From Bacteroidota bacterium (GTDB lineage: Bacteria; Bacteroidota; Bacteroidia; Bacteroidales; Rikenellaceae): 9,488 bases of DNA. The stretch lies in assembly GCA_023443765.1 (NCBI GenBank), contig JAEZTA010000004.1, positions 1 through 9,488 of the forward strand, read 5' to 3'. Shown here one piece after another: positions 7,299 to 9,488 of the stretch. The position numbers and the translations under genes are program-made. Each line of letters opens with the position of its first letter. Positions within the stretch are counted from its first letter, which is position 1. The notes beneath the pieces are model-generated. The model saw nothing but the letters and a program-made list of their open reading frames with translations. It was not told the DNA's origin and searched no databases.

Positions 7299-8885
7299 AT
7301 GAACCGAATCCTGAATTGCTTTTCCCCGGTCGTGCTTGCATTGATGCTCTTCGCAGGCTGTTCGTCCGAATCCTCGCCGGAGAATCCGACGCCTCCTCCC
7401 GCCGGAGCGGGGGATGTCTGCGGATATGTCCGCTGCGGCGGCCAGGGCGTCGCCGGGGTCGTGGTCTCCGACGGCGTGAACGTCGTGAAAACCGATGCCG
7501 CAGGCTATTATTCCTTTGCATGCGACCTCACGTCGGCCGATTTCGTGCGGATTTCCGTGCCTTCGGGCTACGAGACGGCCCGCGACGGAATCCTTCCGAC
7601 ATTTTATGCCGCCCTCAACCCCGCCGCCACGGGCGTGCAGCGCTTCGATTTCGACCTGACGGCCGTGGACAACTCCCGCCACCTGCTGCTGGTCATGGCC
7701 GATGTGCATATTTCCGGGCGTAAACCCGGCTATCCCAACGATGCCGGGACGGTCGTCGCCGAGCTCGACGCCAAACAGTGCCGCGACCATTTCATCCCCA
7801 AACTCGCCGCCTATGCCGCTTCGGCTCCCGAAGGCTACCGCGTCTACGGGCTGAACCTCGGCGACATGACCCACTCGGAGTACTGGTACTCGAAAAACTA
7901 CTCCTTCCCGCAGTATATCGAGGCGATGGAGGGGATCGACTTCCCGGTTTTCCACGTCATCGGCAACCACGACTACTGCCATAAGGTCGCCGACGACACC
8001 GCCGACGCGCAATATAAGGCGGCGCTGGGTCCCACCTATTACTCGTTCAACCTGGGGAGCATCCACTACATCGTGCTCGACGACATGGTCTATAAGGGTT
8101 CGAACGCCTACTCCACGCGCATCGACGACCGGCAGATGGAGTGGCTCCGCAAGGACCTCGCGGCGATGGATCCCGCTGTCCGCGACGTGGTCGTGGCGAT
8201 GCACGTCCCCACGGTCAACGGCCTTCAGACCGACGGGTCCTATAAAAAGGCCCTCGAAAACTTCGACGATTTCTATGCGCTCTTTGACAATTACAACCTC
8301 ACGGTGATGAGCGGACACTGGCACCATGCCCATTCGGTCCGCATCGGCGACAAGGCCGCGGAGTACATCCTTCCGGCCGTGTGCGGCACGTGGTGGTACA
8401 AACTCCTTTGCAACGACGGCACCCCGGCGGCCTTTGCGGCCTACACCGTCAACGGAACTTCGATGAGCCACCGCATCGTGCCGTTCGGCGAAGAGTATGC
8501 CGCCGAACGCTACCGCGTCTACAACAAGGGCGTCACGACCAATACCGGAACCGTCGCCCCCGGGGCGTCGTCCGACCCTGCCGGAGGTTCGCCCGCCATC
8601 CTGGTCAACCTCTGGGAGATGCGGCCCGACTGGACCTTCACCTGCTACGAAGACGGTGTGCAGACCTCCGGGCGGCTGACCCGCGTGGTGCGTTACGACC
8701 CCATCCACCGCGACTTCTGCAACCGGGAGTTGATCGGATGGGAGAAGTATTCGTGGTGCGCGACGGTCCGCACGGCCGACCACTGGCTGCAATACGTCCC
8801 GGCTGACCCGGCTGCTGCCGTCCGCATCACGGTCACCAACCAGAAAGGCTCGCTGCTGCACGTCATCGACACGAAGATCGAATAA
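7299..8885 (+). CDS. Lipoprotein calcineurin-like metallophosphoesterase
   Basis: This is a complete 528-residue exported phosphoesterase. The start at 7299 gives a lipoprotein signal with lipobox FAGC and Cys21, followed by a Ser/Pro/Glu-rich linker; starting at the ATG at 7245 would bury the signal and overlap the -7 element. Residues 38-122 are a beta-sandwich MetallophosN-type domain ('GVAGVVVSDGVNVVKTDAAG'). The catalytic calcineurin-like domain, 128-350, has the metal ligands in order: D135/H137 ('MADVH'), D189 ('NLGDM'), N223/H224 ('GNHD'), H302 ('AMHVP') and H340/H342 ('SGHWHH'). Residues 355-528 match the MetallophosC-type domain ('GTWWYKLLCNDGTPAAFAAY'). The protein is probably anchored in the outer or inner membrane and hydrolyses a phosphomono- or diester, but the substrate cannot be read from sequence. 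It is followed after 33 nt by a paralogue, so the two probably form an operon. Confidence 0.95.
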   Translation: MNRILNCFSPVVLALMLFAGCSSESSPENPTPPPAGAGDVCGYVRCGGQGVAGVVVSDGVNVVKTDAAGYYSFACDLTSADFVRISVPSGYETARDGILPTFYAALNPAATGVQRFDFDLTAVDNSRHLLLVMADVHISGRKPGYPNDAGTVVAELDAKQCRDHFIPKLAAYAASAPEGYRVYGLNLGDMTHSEYWYSKNYSFPQYIEAMEGIDFPVFHVIGNHDYCHKVADDTADAQYKAALGPTYYSFNLGSIHYIVLDDMVYKGSNAYSTRIDDRQMEWLRKDLAAMDPAVRDVVVAMHVPTVNGLQTDGSYKKALENFDDFYALFDNYNLTVMSGHWHHAHSVRIGDKAAEYILPAVCGTWWYKLLCNDGTPAAFAAYTVNGTSMSHRIVPFGEEYAAERYRVYNKGVTTNTGTVAPGASSDPAGGSPAILVNLWEMRPDWTFTCYEDGVQTSGRLTRVVRYDPIHRDFCNRELIGWEKYSWCATVRTADHWLQYVPADPAAAVRITVTNQKGSLLHVIDTKIE

Positions 8886-8918
8886 CCAACGGTTTACCCG
8901 ATTTATTTTCACCTTTAT

Positions 8919-9488
8919 ATGAAGAGAAACGCAAAAATTCTGCTTTCCCTGGCCGTCGCCGTGTTGTTTGCGGCCCCGGCCCGGAGCGCCGCACTGCCGC
9001 CCCTCCCCGACAAATCGGGGGCCACGGTCAAGGGTTATGTCGCCTGCGAAGGCCGTGGCATCGAGGGCGTTGTCGTCTCCGACGGCTTCAACGTCACCAA
9101 GACCGACGCCGAAGGCCGTTACTGGCTCAAAACCAAACTTTCGCGCTCGGAGTTCGTGATGATCTCCACGCCCCGCGGCTACGATCCCGAGGTCTATTCG
9201 GGATTCCTGCCCAAATTTTTCTATGCCCTCGACAAGACGGCCGACAAGAAGAGCGTCCAGCAGTTCGATTTCCACCTCACGCGCGCTGCCAACGACGATT
9301 ACACGCTGCTCGTGGTGGCCGACGAGCATGTTTCGGGCCGTGTGATCGACATCCCGCCCGGCAGCGGCAACGTCATCGCCCCGGTAGACTCGATCCAGTT
9401 CCGCGACGACTTCATGCCCCGGCTGGTGGAATATGCCGACAGCCTGATGCGGCGCACGCCGGTCTACGGACTGAACCTGGGCGACATG
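8919..9488 (+). CDS. Second calcineurin-like metallophosphoesterase, 3' end cut by window
   Basis: The first 190 residues are visible, from the ATG at 8919. Residues 1-25 form a signal peptide (KRNAKILLSLAVAVLFAAPA) with a likely signal peptidase I site after about Ala21 or Ala25. There is no lipobox cysteine, so unlike its neighbour this copy should be released rather than lipidated. Residues 36-122 are a MetallophosN-type domain closely similar to the upstream gene's ('GIEGVVVSDGFNVTKTDAEG'). The catalytic domain begins with D135/H137 in 'VADEHVSG' and reaches the GD motif ('YGLNLGDM') exactly at the window edge. The similarity and 33-nt spacing point to a tandem duplication in one operon. 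The remaining metal ligands lie outside the window, so whether the enzyme is intact cannot be judged. Confidence 0.93.
   Translation, partial: MKRNAKILLSLAVAVLFAAPARSAALPPLPDKSGATVKGYVACEGRGIEGVVVSDGFNVTKTDAEGRYWLKTKLSRSEFVMISTPRGYDPEVYSGFLPKFFYALDKTADKKSVQQFDFHLTRAANDDYTLLVVADEHVSGRVIDIPPGSGNVIAPVDSIQFRDDFMPRLVEYADSLMRRTPVYGLNLGDM

Noticed and set aside
7233..9329. A 698-codon minus-strand open frame opposite both phosphoesterases
   Set aside because: It spans two genes with intact metal-binding motifs on the + strand and has antisense-type composition.

Overview
The window looks like ordinary chromosome from a GC-rich member of the Bacteroidota, most likely Alistipes or a close relative (Rikenellaceae). 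Three things suggest this. Three genes have TAnnTTTG-type -7 promoter elements, which are specific to this phylum. Start codons are preceded by A-rich stretches rather than strong Shine-Dalgarno sequences. The gene content includes a DUF6377-type sensor/regulator and calcineurin-like phosphoesterases with MetallophosN and MetallophosC domains, both typical of gut Bacteroidota. The genus is inferred from GC content and gene types only. I see no rRNA, tRNA, CRISPR array, transposase or integrase.

Layout from left to right. The 3' end of a small membrane protein gene (+ strand) converges on tex (- strand); a perfect 20-bp hairpin between them can terminate both. tex encodes a complete 705-residue Tex/YqgF/S1 nucleic-acid-binding protein and has its own well-formed Bacteroidota promoter. 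Upstream of it, on the same strand, is a two-gene operon. The first gene encodes an uncharacterised 445-residue protein with TPR-like segments and a Met-rich tail. The second, 21 nt downstream, encodes a cytoplasmic HtrA-like trypsin-fold protease that carries a zinc ribbon and an extra C-terminal domain. A terminator hairpin follows this operon just before the tex promoter. Next on the - strand is a DUF6377-like protein that is anchored in the membrane, with a periplasmic helical-repeat sensor region and a cytoplasmic C-terminal helix-turn-helix-like segment.

A 261-nt, relatively AT-rich divergent intergenic region separates the regulator from two tandem + strand genes. Both encode exported calcineurin-like metallophosphoesterases. 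The first is a complete lipoprotein. The second is a paralogue with a signal peptidase I-type leader, and the window's right edge cuts it off at its metal-binding GD motif. The divergent arrangement makes it plausible, though unproven, that the DUF6377 protein controls the phosphoesterase genes.

The least ordinary part is the protease operon (2793-5234). Both products appear to contain a similar alpha/beta domain, which I tentatively compare with the YbjN/type III chaperone-like fold. They may form a cytoplasmic protease and partner system. The rest is well explained by known families.
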